Shown here piece after piece: positions 24,713 through 32,704 of a stretch of 64,000 nt of DNA; position 1 is the first letter of the stretch, and each line of letters begins with the position of its first letter. Under the pieces are notes generated by a model. The model did no database searches, was not told where the DNA came from, and worked only from the letters and a program-made list of their open reading frames with translations. Origin of the DNA: Burkholderiales bacterium (GTDB taxonomy: Bacteria > Pseudomonadota > Gammaproteobacteria > Burkholderiales > Burkholderiaceae_C); contig JAIOOS010000013.1 in NCBI GenBank assembly GCA_021414305.1, positions 124,001 to 188,000 of the forward strand, read 5' to 3'. The position numbers and the translations under genes were made by a program.

Positions 24713-25210
24713 CTATCGACAGCTCAGCACGCCGCTTTGCACCGTGCAGGCCCCTGGCGGCCCGACGAGCAAGGGACCCAGCCGATTCAGGCGGAGGCCG
24801 TCGCTCGTCCAGCACCCTGACGGGTCGCATTGGCTGACCGTTCTCAAGGGCGGAAGGGGGACCGGCGGTGAGCGCGGCGGCAAGGCTCCCTGCACGGCAG
24901 GCGCGGCGCGCGGCGGCAGCGTGACCGGCGCAACGACGACCGGCGGCAGCGGCGGCCGCTCCAGCACGAGGTCTTCCTTGCCGAGACACTCGCGCGCAAC
25001 GCGCTTGCGGTAGGGCTGCAGCGCAGCCAGCTCCGCCGCTCCCGCGCGCGCCGCCCCCTGCGCCCGGCCCGACGAGAGGATCGCCGCCTCCCGGACCTCC
25101 AGCGCGTCGAGCGCCTGAACGCACCCGGGCGACGTCAGCGGATCCGCGCCCTGCGCCAGGCACGTGCCCGCGGCAAGGGCAAGAATCATGGCTGTCAATG
25201 GCCTGGGCAT
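24713..25210 (-). CDS. Small secreted proline-rich protein
   Basis: A 165-residue protein with a signal peptide (MPRPLTAMILALAAGTCLAQ). The mature N-terminus carries two cysteines about 25-75 residues in (SPGCVQAL, ARECLGKEDL). The middle is proline-rich (RPPLPPVVVAPVTLPPRAAP). The C-terminus has three more cysteines in SQCDPSGCWTSDG and GACTVQSGVLSCR, a likely disulfide-bonded cap of the kind seen in small periplasmic proteins of Burkholderiales. I do not recognise a domain. It starts 62 bases from the divergent DUF3667 gene. Confidence 0.7.
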   Translation of the reverse strand: MPRPLTAMILALAAGTCLAQGADPLTSPGCVQALDALEVREAAILSSGRAQGAARAGAAELAALQPYRKRVARECLGKEDLVLERPPLPPVVVAPVTLPPRAAPAVQGALPPRSPPVPLPPLRTVSQCDPSGCWTSDGLRLNRLGPLLVGPPGACTVQSGVLSCR

Positions 25211-25272
25211 GGGTGTGCGACGCAGCGAAGCGGGGTCGAGTTCACTCGAGCTTTGCGTTACCGTGCCGGGCC

Positions 25273-26181
25273 ATGTCTTCCGCTGCCCTCCCCGCCTCGC
25301 CCGCCGAAGCCGCCCTGCCCGCCGCCTGCCTGAACTGCGGCGAGTCGTTCGGCGAGCGGGGCGAACGCCGCCGGCGCTTCTGCCCGGAATGCGGGCAGGA
25401 GACCACCGTGCGGGCGCCGACGGTGGGCGAGTTCGCCCAGCAGTTCGGCGGCGCCTACTTCGCCGCCGAGGGCGCGCTGTGGCGTAGCCTGAAGCTGCTG
25501 CTCCTGAAGCCCGGGGCGCTGACGGTGCAGTACCTGGCGGGTCGGCGCAAGCACTACGTCCTGCCCTTGCGGCTGTACCTGACGATCAGCCTGCTGGCCC
25601 TGCTGCTGCTGCGCGTGGTGGGCGGCGGCCCGGTGGAGGTCAAGGTGAGCGACCCGGCCAGGATCGGCAAGGAGAACCGCATCGCCCTCGAGCTGGGCGG
25701 CGGCCGGGCCGGCGTTCGCGACGGCGTGTTCTTCTGCGAGGACCTGCCCGGCTGGGTGTGCCGGCGCATCCAGCGCCGGGTCGACATCGAGCCCAGGAAG
25801 GTTCTCGATGAGATCGAGTCCGCGAAGGACCGCTTCCTCGGCAATCTGGGCCCGGCCATGTTCGTGCTGCTGCCGAGTTTCGCGCTCTGGCTGAAGCTGG
25901 CCTACCTCAACCGGCGCCTGCGCTACACCGAACACCTGGTGTTCGCGCTGCACGTGCATGCCTTCTGGTTCGTGGCCCTGCTGTTCACGCTGCCCGGCTG
26001 GAAGCCGCTGGCGGCGGTGGCCTTCCTGAGCGTTCCGGTCTACACGCTCACGGCCATGAAGCGGGTGTACGGCGGCCGCCGCTGGCCGCGGCTGCTGCGG
26101 GCCGCCCTCGTGTCGGTGTTGTATGGCACGACGCTGGTCCTGGCCCTGGTCGGTGTGGCCCTGGTCACCCTGCTGTCATAG
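25273..26181 (+). CDS. DUF3667 family membrane protein with zinc ribbon
   Basis: A 302-residue protein. Its N-terminus has a four-cysteine zinc ribbon (CLNCGE ... FCPECGQ), then the conserved juxtamembrane block ALWRSLKLLLLKPGALTVQYL and AGRRKHYVLPLRLYLTISLL, which defines DUF3667. About five membrane helices follow in two groups, separated by a polar domain (VSDPARIGKENRIAL, DLPGWVCRRIQRRVD). Function of the family is not established. ATG 25273 was preferred to the in-frame ATG at 25198 because the family begins near here and TACCGT lies eight bases upstream in the leaderless arrangement. Confidence 0.85.
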   Translation: MSSAALPASPAEAALPAACLNCGESFGERGERRRRFCPECGQETTVRAPTVGEFAQQFGGAYFAAEGALWRSLKLLLLKPGALTVQYLAGRRKHYVLPLRLYLTISLLALLLLRVVGGGPVEVKVSDPARIGKENRIALELGGGRAGVRDGVFFCEDLPGWVCRRIQRRVDIEPRKVLDEIESAKDRFLGNLGPAMFVLLPSFALWLKLAYLNRRLRYTEHLVFALHVHAFWFVALLFTLPGWKPLAAVAFLSVPVYTLTAMKRVYGGRRWPRLLRAALVSVLYGTTLVLALVGVALVTLLS

Positions 26182-26195
26182 CGCCTGCGCCGCGC

Positions 26196-26828
26196 CTAGA
26201 GCGCCATCGCCGGCCGCAGCGCCAGCGCCGCCCGCCAGCGAAGCAGGTGCGGATGCTGCTCCCCCGCCCTCACCTTCACCACCCGCGCGAAGTCGACCGC
26301 CACCGCCGCGGTGATGTCGGCCAGGCTGAAGCGATCGGTGGCGATGAACTCGCGGTCGGCCAGGCGCTCGTTCAGGACGACGAAGAACTGCTGCGCCCTC
26401 GCCAGGCCGCGCTGCGCCAGCTCGGGGATCTGCGCGTAGTCCACCGGCCCGGGCAAGGCCCGGTTGGCGAGCGATGGCGCGCTGTTGCGCATCGCCTCGG
26501 CAATGGCGAACAGGCCCTCGAACTCGATGCGCCAGTTCCAGCTCGCAACCTCGGCCTTCTCCTCCGGCGTGACGCCCATCAGGGGCGGCTCGGGGTACGC
26601 CGCCTCCAGCCAGGCGGCGATGGCCGCGTTGTCGGTCAGCAGCAGGCCTTCCCCGGTGCGCAGCGCCGGCACCGTGCACGCCGGATTCACCTGGCGGTAG
26701 GCCTCGCCGAGCTGCTCGTTGTTGCGCAGGTCGACCTGCACCGTCTCGTGCACGACGCCTTTCTCGGCGAGCAGGATGCGGGCGCGGCGCGGGCTCGGCG
26801 CGGTGGCGCAGTCGTAGAGGGTGATCAT
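26196..26828 (-). CDS. Glutathione S-transferase family protein
   Basis: A 210-residue cytosolic GST. The N-terminal thioredoxin-like domain begins MITLYDCATAPSPRRARILL and has the cis-Pro in ACTVPALRTGEGLLLTDNAA, the usual glutathione-binding Glu/Asp-Ser/Asn turn (LTDNAAI). The helical C-terminal domain includes FIATDRFSLADITAAVAVDF, the conserved N-capping motif. The start overlaps the stop of the YghU-like gene by four bases (ATGA), making it the last gene of a coupled three-gene unit with a Bug receptor. Conjugation or detoxification of an electrophile is the family role; the substrate is unknown. Confidence 0.88.
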   Translation of the reverse strand: MITLYDCATAPSPRRARILLAEKGVVHETVQVDLRNNEQLGEAYRQVNPACTVPALRTGEGLLLTDNAAIAAWLEAAYPEPPLMGVTPEEKAEVASWNWRIEFEGLFAIAEAMRNSAPSLANRALPGPVDYAQIPELAQRGLARAQQFFVVLNERLADREFIATDRFSLADITAAVAVDFARVVKVRAGEQHPHLLRWRAALALRPAMAL

Positions 26829-27688
26829 GTCGGCATCTTCTGGAAGTCGGCCGCGTCGTGGCGCTCGGGCAGCTGGCTCGCCGGATTGCCCCAGGTGCGG
26901 TTGACCATGCGGCCGCGCCGGACCGCCGGGCGCTGCGCGATCTCGTCGGTCCAGCGCAGGACATTCGCATACGCCTGCACCTGCAGGAACTCGCCCGATT
27001 CGTAGAGCTGCCCCTTGGCGAGCGTGCCGTACCAGGGCCACACGGCCATGTCGGCGATCGTGTACTCGCTCCCCGCCAGGTAAGGGCTCTCGGCGAGTCG
27101 CCGGTCGAGCACGTCGAGCTGACGCTTCACCTCCATCGCGTAGCGGTCGATCGCGTACTCGATCTTCGCCGGCGCGTAGGCGTAGAAGTGGCCGAAGCCG
27201 CCGCCGAGGAAGGGCGCGCTGCCCATCTGCCAGAACAGCCACGAGAGGCATTCGGCGCGCACGGCGGGGTCGGCGGGAAGGAAGGCGCCGCCGAACTTCT
27301 CGGCCAGGTAGAGCAGGATCGCGCCCGACTCGAACACCCGGATAGGCTTGCCGCCGCTGCGGTCGCAGAGGGCCGGGATCTTCGAGTTCGGGTTCACGGC
27401 GACGAAGCCGCTGCCGAACTGCTCGCCCTCGTTGATGCGGATCAGCCAGGCGTCGTATTCCGCGCCGGCATGGCCGAGGGCCAGCAGCTCCTCGAGCATC
27501 ACGGTGACCTTGACGCCGTTGGGCGTGGCCAGCGAGTAGAGCTGCAGCGGATGGCGGCCGACCGGCAGCTCCTTGTCGTGGGTCGCGCCGGCGATCGGCC
27601 GGTTGATGTTGGCGAAGCGGCCGCCGCTCTCCTTGGTCCATGACCACACGGCCGGCGGCACGTAGGAGGAGGCGTCGCTCATGGTCAT
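26825..27688 (-). CDS. yghU: Glutathione-dependent disulfide-bond oxidoreductase, YghU-like
   Basis: A 287-residue GST-fold protein of the YghU/YfcG nu class, which reduces disulfides with bound GSH pairs rather than conjugating. The start MTMSDASSYVPPAVWSW and NINRPIAGATHDKELPVGRH are the family's long N-terminal extension. The thioredoxin-like core has LYSLATPNGVKVTVMLEELL with Thr/Asn at the GSH thiol site, and NPNSKIPAL. The helical domain has YTIADMAVWPWYG. ATG 27688 overlaps the Bug stop by four bases, and its own stop overlaps the next GST start. ATG 27682 is an alternative start. Confidence 0.9.
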   Translation of the reverse strand: MTMSDASSYVPPAVWSWTKESGGRFANINRPIAGATHDKELPVGRHPLQLYSLATPNGVKVTVMLEELLALGHAGAEYDAWLIRINEGEQFGSGFVAVNPNSKIPALCDRSGGKPIRVFESGAILLYLAEKFGGAFLPADPAVRAECLSWLFWQMGSAPFLGGGFGHFYAYAPAKIEYAIDRYAMEVKRQLDVLDRRLAESPYLAGSEYTIADMAVWPWYGTLAKGQLYESGEFLQVQAYANVLRWTDEIAQRPAVRRGRMVNRTWGNPASQLPERHDAADFQKMPT

Positions 27689-28653
27689 TGCGCCTCGATG
27701 CCCGCCTTCTTCACGATCTGCGCGTACTTCGCGAGCTCGCTGCGGAAGAACGGCATCGCCTTGTCGGCCGGCTGGACGTTGATCACGTTGCCCTGCCGGG
27801 CCATCGCCTCCCTGACCTCGGCGTCGGCGAACGCCGCCACCACCGCCGCATGCACGCGCTGCACCTCGGCCGCCGGCAGGCCCTTCGGCGCGACCACCGC
27901 GAACCAGGCCTCGACCACGTAGTTCGGCATGCCCTGCTCGGCGAAGGTGGGGATGTCGGGCGCGGCGGCGACGCGCTGCGCCGTGGCCACGCCGATCGCC
28001 CGCAGCGCGCCCGACTTCAGGTGGCCCTGCACGCTCGGCAGCGCCGCGGTGCCGAACTCCACCTGGCCGCCGATCAGGTCGGTGACCATCGGCCCGACGC
28101 CCTTGTACGGAATGTGCCGCGCCTTCGCCTTGGCCTCGTCGAGGAACATCTCGCTCGCCAGGTGCAGGATGGTGCCGTTGCCGCCCGAGGCGAAGGTCAT
28201 GTCGCCGTTGCGGCTCTTCAGCAGGGCGACGAACTCCTTCGCGTCCTTCGCCGGCACCTTCGGATTCACCACCAGCACCACCGGCGTGTAGCCGACCACG
28301 GCGACCGGCGTGAAGTCGCCCGGCATGTCGAACGGCATGCTCTTCATCACGCTCGGGAAGATGACCACGTTGTTCGAGACGATGCCGAGCGTCAGGCCGT
28401 CGGGCGCCGAGCGGGTGAGCGTCTGCAGGCCGAGGAGGCCGCCCGCGCCGGGCTGGTTGTCGACGATGACCGGGTGGGCCAGCGCTTTGGCCAGCGCCTG
28501 CTGCGCGGCGCGCGTGATCGCGTCGACGCCGGAGCCGGTGGCGTTCGGCAGGATGATGCGGACCGGCCGGTCCGATTGGCCGAAGGCCGGTGCGGCCAGT
28601 CCGCTCGCCATGCCGGCGAGCAGGCTGCGGCGTGTCAACAAGGTGGAGTTCAT
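27685..28653 (-). CDS. Bug-family periplasmic solute receptor, coupled to two GST genes
   Basis: A 322-residue TctC-like binding protein. The signal region MNSTLLTRRSLLAGMASGLA has a twin-arginine look, with cleavage near FGQ. The mature protein has DRPVRIILPNATGSGVDAIT and VIVDNQPGAGGLLG, the Bug ligand-loop motifs. GGGAGA lies upstream of the ATG at 28653. It heads a unit in which each stop overlaps the next start by four bases (Bug, YghU-like, GST). This tight link with glutathione enzymes suggests the imported compound, or a product of it, is electrophilic; that is inference. A second Bug gene is divergent, 146 bases away. Confidence 0.92.
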   Translation of the reverse strand: MNSTLLTRRSLLAGMASGLAAPAFGQSDRPVRIILPNATGSGVDAITRAAQQALAKALAHPVIVDNQPGAGGLLGLQTLTRSAPDGLTLGIVSNNVVIFPSVMKSMPFDMPGDFTPVAVVGYTPVVLVVNPKVPAKDAKEFVALLKSRNGDMTFASGGNGTILHLASEMFLDEAKAKARHIPYKGVGPMVTDLIGGQVEFGTAALPSVQGHLKSGALRAIGVATAQRVAAAPDIPTFAEQGMPNYVVEAWFAVVAPKGLPAAEVQRVHAAVVAAFADAEVREAMARQGNVINVQPADKAMPFFRSELAKYAQIVKKAGIEAQ

Positions 28654-28799
28654 GGCGCGAGGTCTCCCGAGGTCGGTCGGTCGAGTCTAGCCATGGCGAG
28701 CCGCTGCGGCCGGCCGAATCCGGATTGGGGACTTACCTAGGCCCCGAGCGCGCGTTGCCGGTCTCCAATGGCGAACGCCTGCTGCAAACGGAGAACTCC

Positions 28800-29771
28800 T
28801 TGAAGCTCATCCCCCACGTTCTCGTCGCCGCGCTGGCCGTGGCGGCCGGCAGTGCACTGGCGCAGGCCTATCCGAACCGCCCCGTCACCCTGGTCGTGCC
28901 GTTCGCGGCCGGCGGCCCCACCGACGTGGTGGCGCGCACCGTCGGCCAGGCGATGAGCCGCTCGCTCGGCCAGTCGGTGGTCATCGAGAACAAGCTGGGC
29001 GCGGGCGGCACGATCGCCGCCGGGTACGTGGCCAAGGCGGCGCCCGACGGCTACACGATCCTGATCCATCACAACGGCATGGCGACGGCGCCGGCGCTGT
29101 ACCGGAAGCTCTCGTTCAATCCGCTGACCGACTTCGAATACGTCAGCCAGGTGGTCGACGTGCCGATGACGATGCTCGGCCGCAAGGACCTGCCGCCGAA
29201 CACGCTGCAGGAGCTGATTCCGTACGTCAAGGCCAACGCCGACAAGCTCAACCTCGCGCACGCCGGCCTGGGCGCGGTGTCGCACCTGTGCGGCATGGTC
29301 TTCCGCCAGGCGATCGGCGCCGAGCTGCAGACCGTTCCCTACCAGGGCACCGCGCCGGCGATGAACGCCCTGCTCGGCGGCCAGGTCGACCTGCTTTGCG
29401 ACCAGACGACGCAGACCATCCCGCACATCAAGGCCGGCAGCGTGAAGTTCTACGGCGTCACGACCTCGGGCCGGATCAAGGCGCTGCCGCAATCGCCGAC
29501 CCTCGAGGAGCAGGGCCTGAAGGGCTTCCAGGTCGTCGTCTGGCACGGCATCTACGCGCCCAAGGGAACGCCCGCCGCGGCGCTCGAGAAGATCAATGCC
29601 GCGGTGCGCTTCGCGCTGAAGGACCCGGTGGTGCAGCAGCGCATGGCCGAGCTCGGCGCCGAGATCGTGCCCGACGCCAAGCTCACGCCCGAGGGCCTGC
29701 GGACCTGGCTGCAGGCGGAGACCGATCGCTACGGGCCGATGATCCGCAGCGCCGGGGCGTTCGCCGACTGA
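28800..29771 (+). CDS. Bug-family periplasmic solute receptor
   Basis: A 323-residue TctC-like receptor. There is no ATG near the signal peptide; the start is TTG 28800, with GGAG (28790-28793) six bases upstream. The signal peptide is KLIPHVLVAALAVAAGSALA and the mature start YPNRPVTLVVPFAAGGPTDV. VVIENKLGAGGTIAAGYVAK and YKLSF-type downstream blocks are normal for Bug. It lacks adjacent TctAB partners. The gene is divergent from the Bug/GST unit with a 146-base shared regulatory gap, so the two receptors may answer to related compounds. Confidence 0.92.
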   Translation: MKLIPHVLVAALAVAAGSALAQAYPNRPVTLVVPFAAGGPTDVVARTVGQAMSRSLGQSVVIENKLGAGGTIAAGYVAKAAPDGYTILIHHNGMATAPALYRKLSFNPLTDFEYVSQVVDVPMTMLGRKDLPPNTLQELIPYVKANADKLNLAHAGLGAVSHLCGMVFRQAIGAELQTVPYQGTAPAMNALLGGQVDLLCDQTTQTIPHIKAGSVKFYGVTTSGRIKALPQSPTLEEQGLKGFQVVVWHGIYAPKGTPAAALEKINAAVRFALKDPVVQQRMAELGAEIVPDAKLTPEGLRTWLQAETDRYGPMIRSAGAFAD

Positions 29772-29778
29772 CCCGCGG

Positions 29779-30426
29779 CTAGGCCTCGAGGCGCAGCAGC
29801 CGCCTCAGCTTCAGGAAGGCGAGCCCGGCCATCACCGCGTCGCTGATCGCGTCGTGGGCGTCGCGCAGCGGCAGGCCGAGCTCGGTCATCATGGTCGCGA
29901 AGCGCAGGTCGATGTCGCCGCCCCGCAGGTGCGCGGGCAACTGGCGGTTTTTGAAGTCGTAGTACATCGCCGAGACCTCGATCTTCGGCTGCGGCAGCCG
30001 CACGCCGAGCATCGGCCAGATCTCCCGGTTCAGCATCGCCACGTCGAACTCGAGGTAGTAGCCGACCAAGGGGCGGCTGCCGATGAAGTCGAGCAGCCGG
30101 CGCATGGCCTCTGCCGGCTCGATCCCGGCCGCGAGGTCGGCGTCGCGCAGGCGGTGCACGCGCACGCTGTCGGGCGTGCTCGGGCGCTCGGCACGCACCA
30201 GCAGCTCGAGGCGCTGGCTCGTCAGCAGGCGGTTGCCGACGATGCGAACCGCGCCGATCGAGACGATCCGGTCGCTGCGCACGTCGAGCCCCGTCGTCTC
30301 GCAGTCGAGCGTGACCCACTCGCCGGGCGGGGCCGCGTCGTACATGAACGAGAAGTGCGGATCGGCGAGGTGATAGAGCATCCAGCCGCGACGCAGCGGG
30401 CCGAGCCAGCGTCCGCCGATGGCCAT
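29779..30426 (-). CDS. DnaQ-like 3'-5' exonuclease (DEDDh)
   Basis: A 215-residue exonuclease domain protein related to the epsilon subunit of DNA polymerase III. The three Exo motifs are visible: LDCETTGLD (D41, E43), VGYYLEFDVAMLN, and DAHDAISDAVM carrying the His and last Asp. It starts two bases after the stop of the DUF294 gene and is likely co-translated with it. This DUF294/DnaQ-like pair next to an acetate symporter (divergent DUF485 and ActP) is a common arrangement in beta- and gammaproteobacteria; a role in nucleotide or RNA turnover rather than replication is likely but unproven. Confidence 0.88.
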   Translation of the reverse strand: MAIGGRWLGPLRRGWMLYHLADPHFSFMYDAAPPGEWVTLDCETTGLDVRSDRIVSIGAVRIVGNRLLTSQRLELLVRAERPSTPDSVRVHRLRDADLAAGIEPAEAMRRLLDFIGSRPLVGYYLEFDVAMLNREIWPMLGVRLPQPKIEVSAMYYDFKNRQLPAHLRGGDIDLRFATMMTELGLPLRDAHDAISDAVMAGLAFLKLRRLLRLEA

Positions 30427-30428
30427 GC

Positions 30429-32249
30429 CTACGCCGCCTCGAGCTGGAACTGGTGGCGCAGCAGCGCCTTGAATCGCTTGACGACTGCCAGCGAGTCCTT
30501 CAGCAGGTCGCGTTCGAGACTGCCGAGGCGATCGATCCGGACCGCGCCCGACACCGGCAACTCGGCGTCGAGCTCGGCCAGGCCGGCCTTCAGCTTCAGG
30601 CCCATCAGGAAGTGCAGGCTGTCGGCGAGGTCGGTCGCGAGCTCGGCCGAGAGGCGCCCGCCGGCCACCAGGGCGTCGAGCCGGGCGGTGGTCGCCGTCT
30701 CCCGCACGTGATCGCGCAGCGCGAGGCTGCGCACGCCATGCACGATCGGGAAGATGCCGGCCTTCTTCAGGTCGAGGAGGTCCTGCTCCTGCTCGCCGAT
30801 CTTCAGCAGGCGGTTCCACCAGCCGCCGGTCGCATCGGGAAACGAATCGATCGCCGCGGCGAAGCGGCCGAGCAGGGCATCGTCGGCGGAGACCAGCCGA
30901 TCGACCTCGGCGCGCACTTCCGCCAGCAGCGATGCGTCGCCGGCCACCGCATGCGCGTCGATGAAGATCGCCAGCGCCATCAGGCCTTCGGGGTCGGGAC
31001 GCAGCAGCCAGTGGCGCACCACTTCCCTGAATCCGCTCGCGCTGCGCCGCCAGGCCGGGTTGCGGACCATGATGCCGCCCGGGCACTCGGGATAGCCGAA
31101 GTCGCGCAGCGCGGCCGAGAAACGATCGCACGCCTCGACCACGATCGCCTCGTCGAGGGTCGCGCCATCGCGCAGGATCAGGCCGTTGTCCTGGTCGGTC
31201 TTCAGCAGCTGCTCGCCGCGGCCCTCGCTGCCCATCACGAAGAGGCAGCTTTCAGCCACCAGCTCGGCCGGCGCGACGAGCTGCCAGGTCCGCTCGAAGA
31301 GCTTGGCGTTGAGGGCCTGCACCAGCCGGCCGATCTGCCCGACCCGCGTGCCGCCGCGGTACAGCAGGGCGACGAAGCGGGTGATCTTCATCGCCTGCTC
31401 GCGCAACGCCTCGAGGTCCTTCGCCTGCAGGATCTGCACCGTGATCAGGTAGGAATGGTTCGAGAGGAAGCTCAGCAGGTCGAGCTGCTCGAGCAGGCCG
31501 ACGATCTCCTCGCCGCGGGCAACGACCAGGCGGTGCACCTGGTGCCGGATCATGAGCGCCAGCGCATCGAACAGCGGCGCCTCGGGGGCGATGGTCACCA
31601 GCTCGAAGGTGGCGAGCTCGCGCACCGGCAGGTCGCGCAGCGGCCGGCCGTCGAGAATCGCGCGCTGCAGGCCGGTGCTGGTGAAGATGCCCAGCCCCGC
31701 GCCGTCGCGCACGAGCACGCAACTCGAGCGTCGCGCCTGCAGGATCGTCGCCACCTCGACGATTCCGATGGTGCCCTCGACCACATGCGCCGGCCGCAGG
31801 AACGCCTCGTCGACCCTTGACATGGTGATCGCCTGCATCTCGCGCTGGCTGTGCCGCTGCGCCAGCGCGCCGAGCTTCTGCGACAGGTCCGAGAACAGCA
31901 GCGCGCCGAAGGTCGCGTTGCCCGAGATCAGCTCGTTGACCGCGGCCTTGGCCAGGGCGTAGGCCAGCACTTCCTCGGCGGCGACGAAGCGGCTGCTGGC
32001 CCGGCCCGCCACCAGCGAGCGGCCGTCGAAGCAGTCGTTGGGGCCGTAGGTCGCGACCAGCTCCTCGGCGTCGAACTGCGACACGTGGCCCTTGATGACG
32101 ACGAACAGGTGCGACGGCTCCATGCCCCGATCGAGGATCGTCTCGCCCTCGCGGAAGTAGGCGACGTCGACCGCGTCGCGGACGATCCGTTGCTCCGCGG
32201 CGGCCAGGCAGTCGAAGGGCGACGCCGAGAAATCGAAGGCGTTGGGCAT
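30429..32249 (-). CDS. DUF294 nucleotidyltransferase-like signalling protein with cNMP and CBS domains
   Basis: A 606-residue cytoplasmic protein. Residues 10-130 are a cyclic-nucleotide-binding fold (YFREGETILDRGMEPSHLFV, VIKGHVSQF, FDGRSLVAGRASSRFVAAEE). CBS domains cover about 145-270 (DLPVRELATFELVTI). The DUF294 GlnD-like nucleotidyltransferase follows with GSEGRGEQLLKTDQDNGLI and the paired Asp residues. The C-terminal helical domain is DUF294_C. Related proteins sit beside acetate/cation symporters and probably adjust transport by cNMP or nucleotide signals; two class III cyclases elsewhere in this window could supply the ligand, as inference. ATG 32249 has CATGAT six bases upstream. 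Confidence 0.9.
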   Translation of the reverse strand: MPNAFDFSASPFDCLAAAEQRIVRDAVDVAYFREGETILDRGMEPSHLFVVIKGHVSQFDAEELVATYGPNDCFDGRSLVAGRASSRFVAAEEVLAYALAKAAVNELISGNATFGALLFSDLSQKLGALAQRHSQREMQAITMSRVDEAFLRPAHVVEGTIGIVEVATILQARRSSCVLVRDGAGLGIFTSTGLQRAILDGRPLRDLPVRELATFELVTIAPEAPLFDALALMIRHQVHRLVVARGEEIVGLLEQLDLLSFLSNHSYLITVQILQAKDLEALREQAMKITRFVALLYRGGTRVGQIGRLVQALNAKLFERTWQLVAPAELVAESCLFVMGSEGRGEQLLKTDQDNGLILRDGATLDEAIVVEACDRFSAALRDFGYPECPGGIMVRNPAWRRSASGFREVVRHWLLRPDPEGLMALAIFIDAHAVAGDASLLAEVRAEVDRLVSADDALLGRFAAAIDSFPDATGGWWNRLLKIGEQEQDLLDLKKAGIFPIVHGVRSLALRDHVRETATTARLDALVAGGRLSAELATDLADSLHFLMGLKLKAGLAELDAELPVSGAVRIDRLGSLERDLLKDSLAVVKRFKALLRHQFQLEAA

Positions 32250-32395
32250 GCGGGAATCATGAGTCAGCGCCGCGAATTGGCAAACATCCGGCGCACGCCG
32301 CCTTGCGCTATCGCAAGGAATGCGGCCACCCGCAAGCGCATGCTCGTCGGCAGCCGAACGCGAGACGTCGGCGCACGCATCCCCGAGGAGACAGC

Positions 32396-32704
32396 ATGCA
32401 GGACGACCTGACGACGCGCATCGCGAACGACCCGAACTACCAGGCGCTGAAGTCCAGGCGCTCGCGCTTCGGCTGGTGGCTCGCGCTGGCGATGATGATC
32501 GTGTACTACGGCTTCATCCTGCTGGTCGCGTTCGACAAGCCGTTCCTCGCCACCCGGCTCGGCGCCGGGGTCACGACGATCGGCATGCCCATCGGCCTGG
32601 GCATCATCGTCTTCACCGTGGTCATCACCGCGCTCTACGTGCGCCGGGCCAACGGCGAGTTCGACGCCTTGAGCGAGCAGGTCGCCAAGGCGGCGCTGAA
32701 ATGA
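32396..32704 (+). CDS. DUF485 membrane protein, ActP partner (YjcH-like)
   Basis: A 102-residue protein with two membrane helices (residues about 24-42 and 57-77; [39 protein letters not shown]) and a charged C-terminus ([14 protein letters not shown]), the DUF485 signature. It is encoded directly before actP, with the actP ATG overlapping its stop (ATGA). GAGGAG precedes the start. In Escherichia coli the homologue yjcH lies between acs and actP, and the protein is thought to assist acetate uptake. ATG 32396 is preferred to the open frame reaching 32303, which lacks a site. Confidence 0.9.
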   Translation: MQDDLTTRIANDPNYQALKSRRSRFGWWLALAMMIVYYGFILLVAFDKPFLATRLGAGVTTIGMPIGLGIIVFTVVITALYVRRANGEFDALSEQVAKAALK

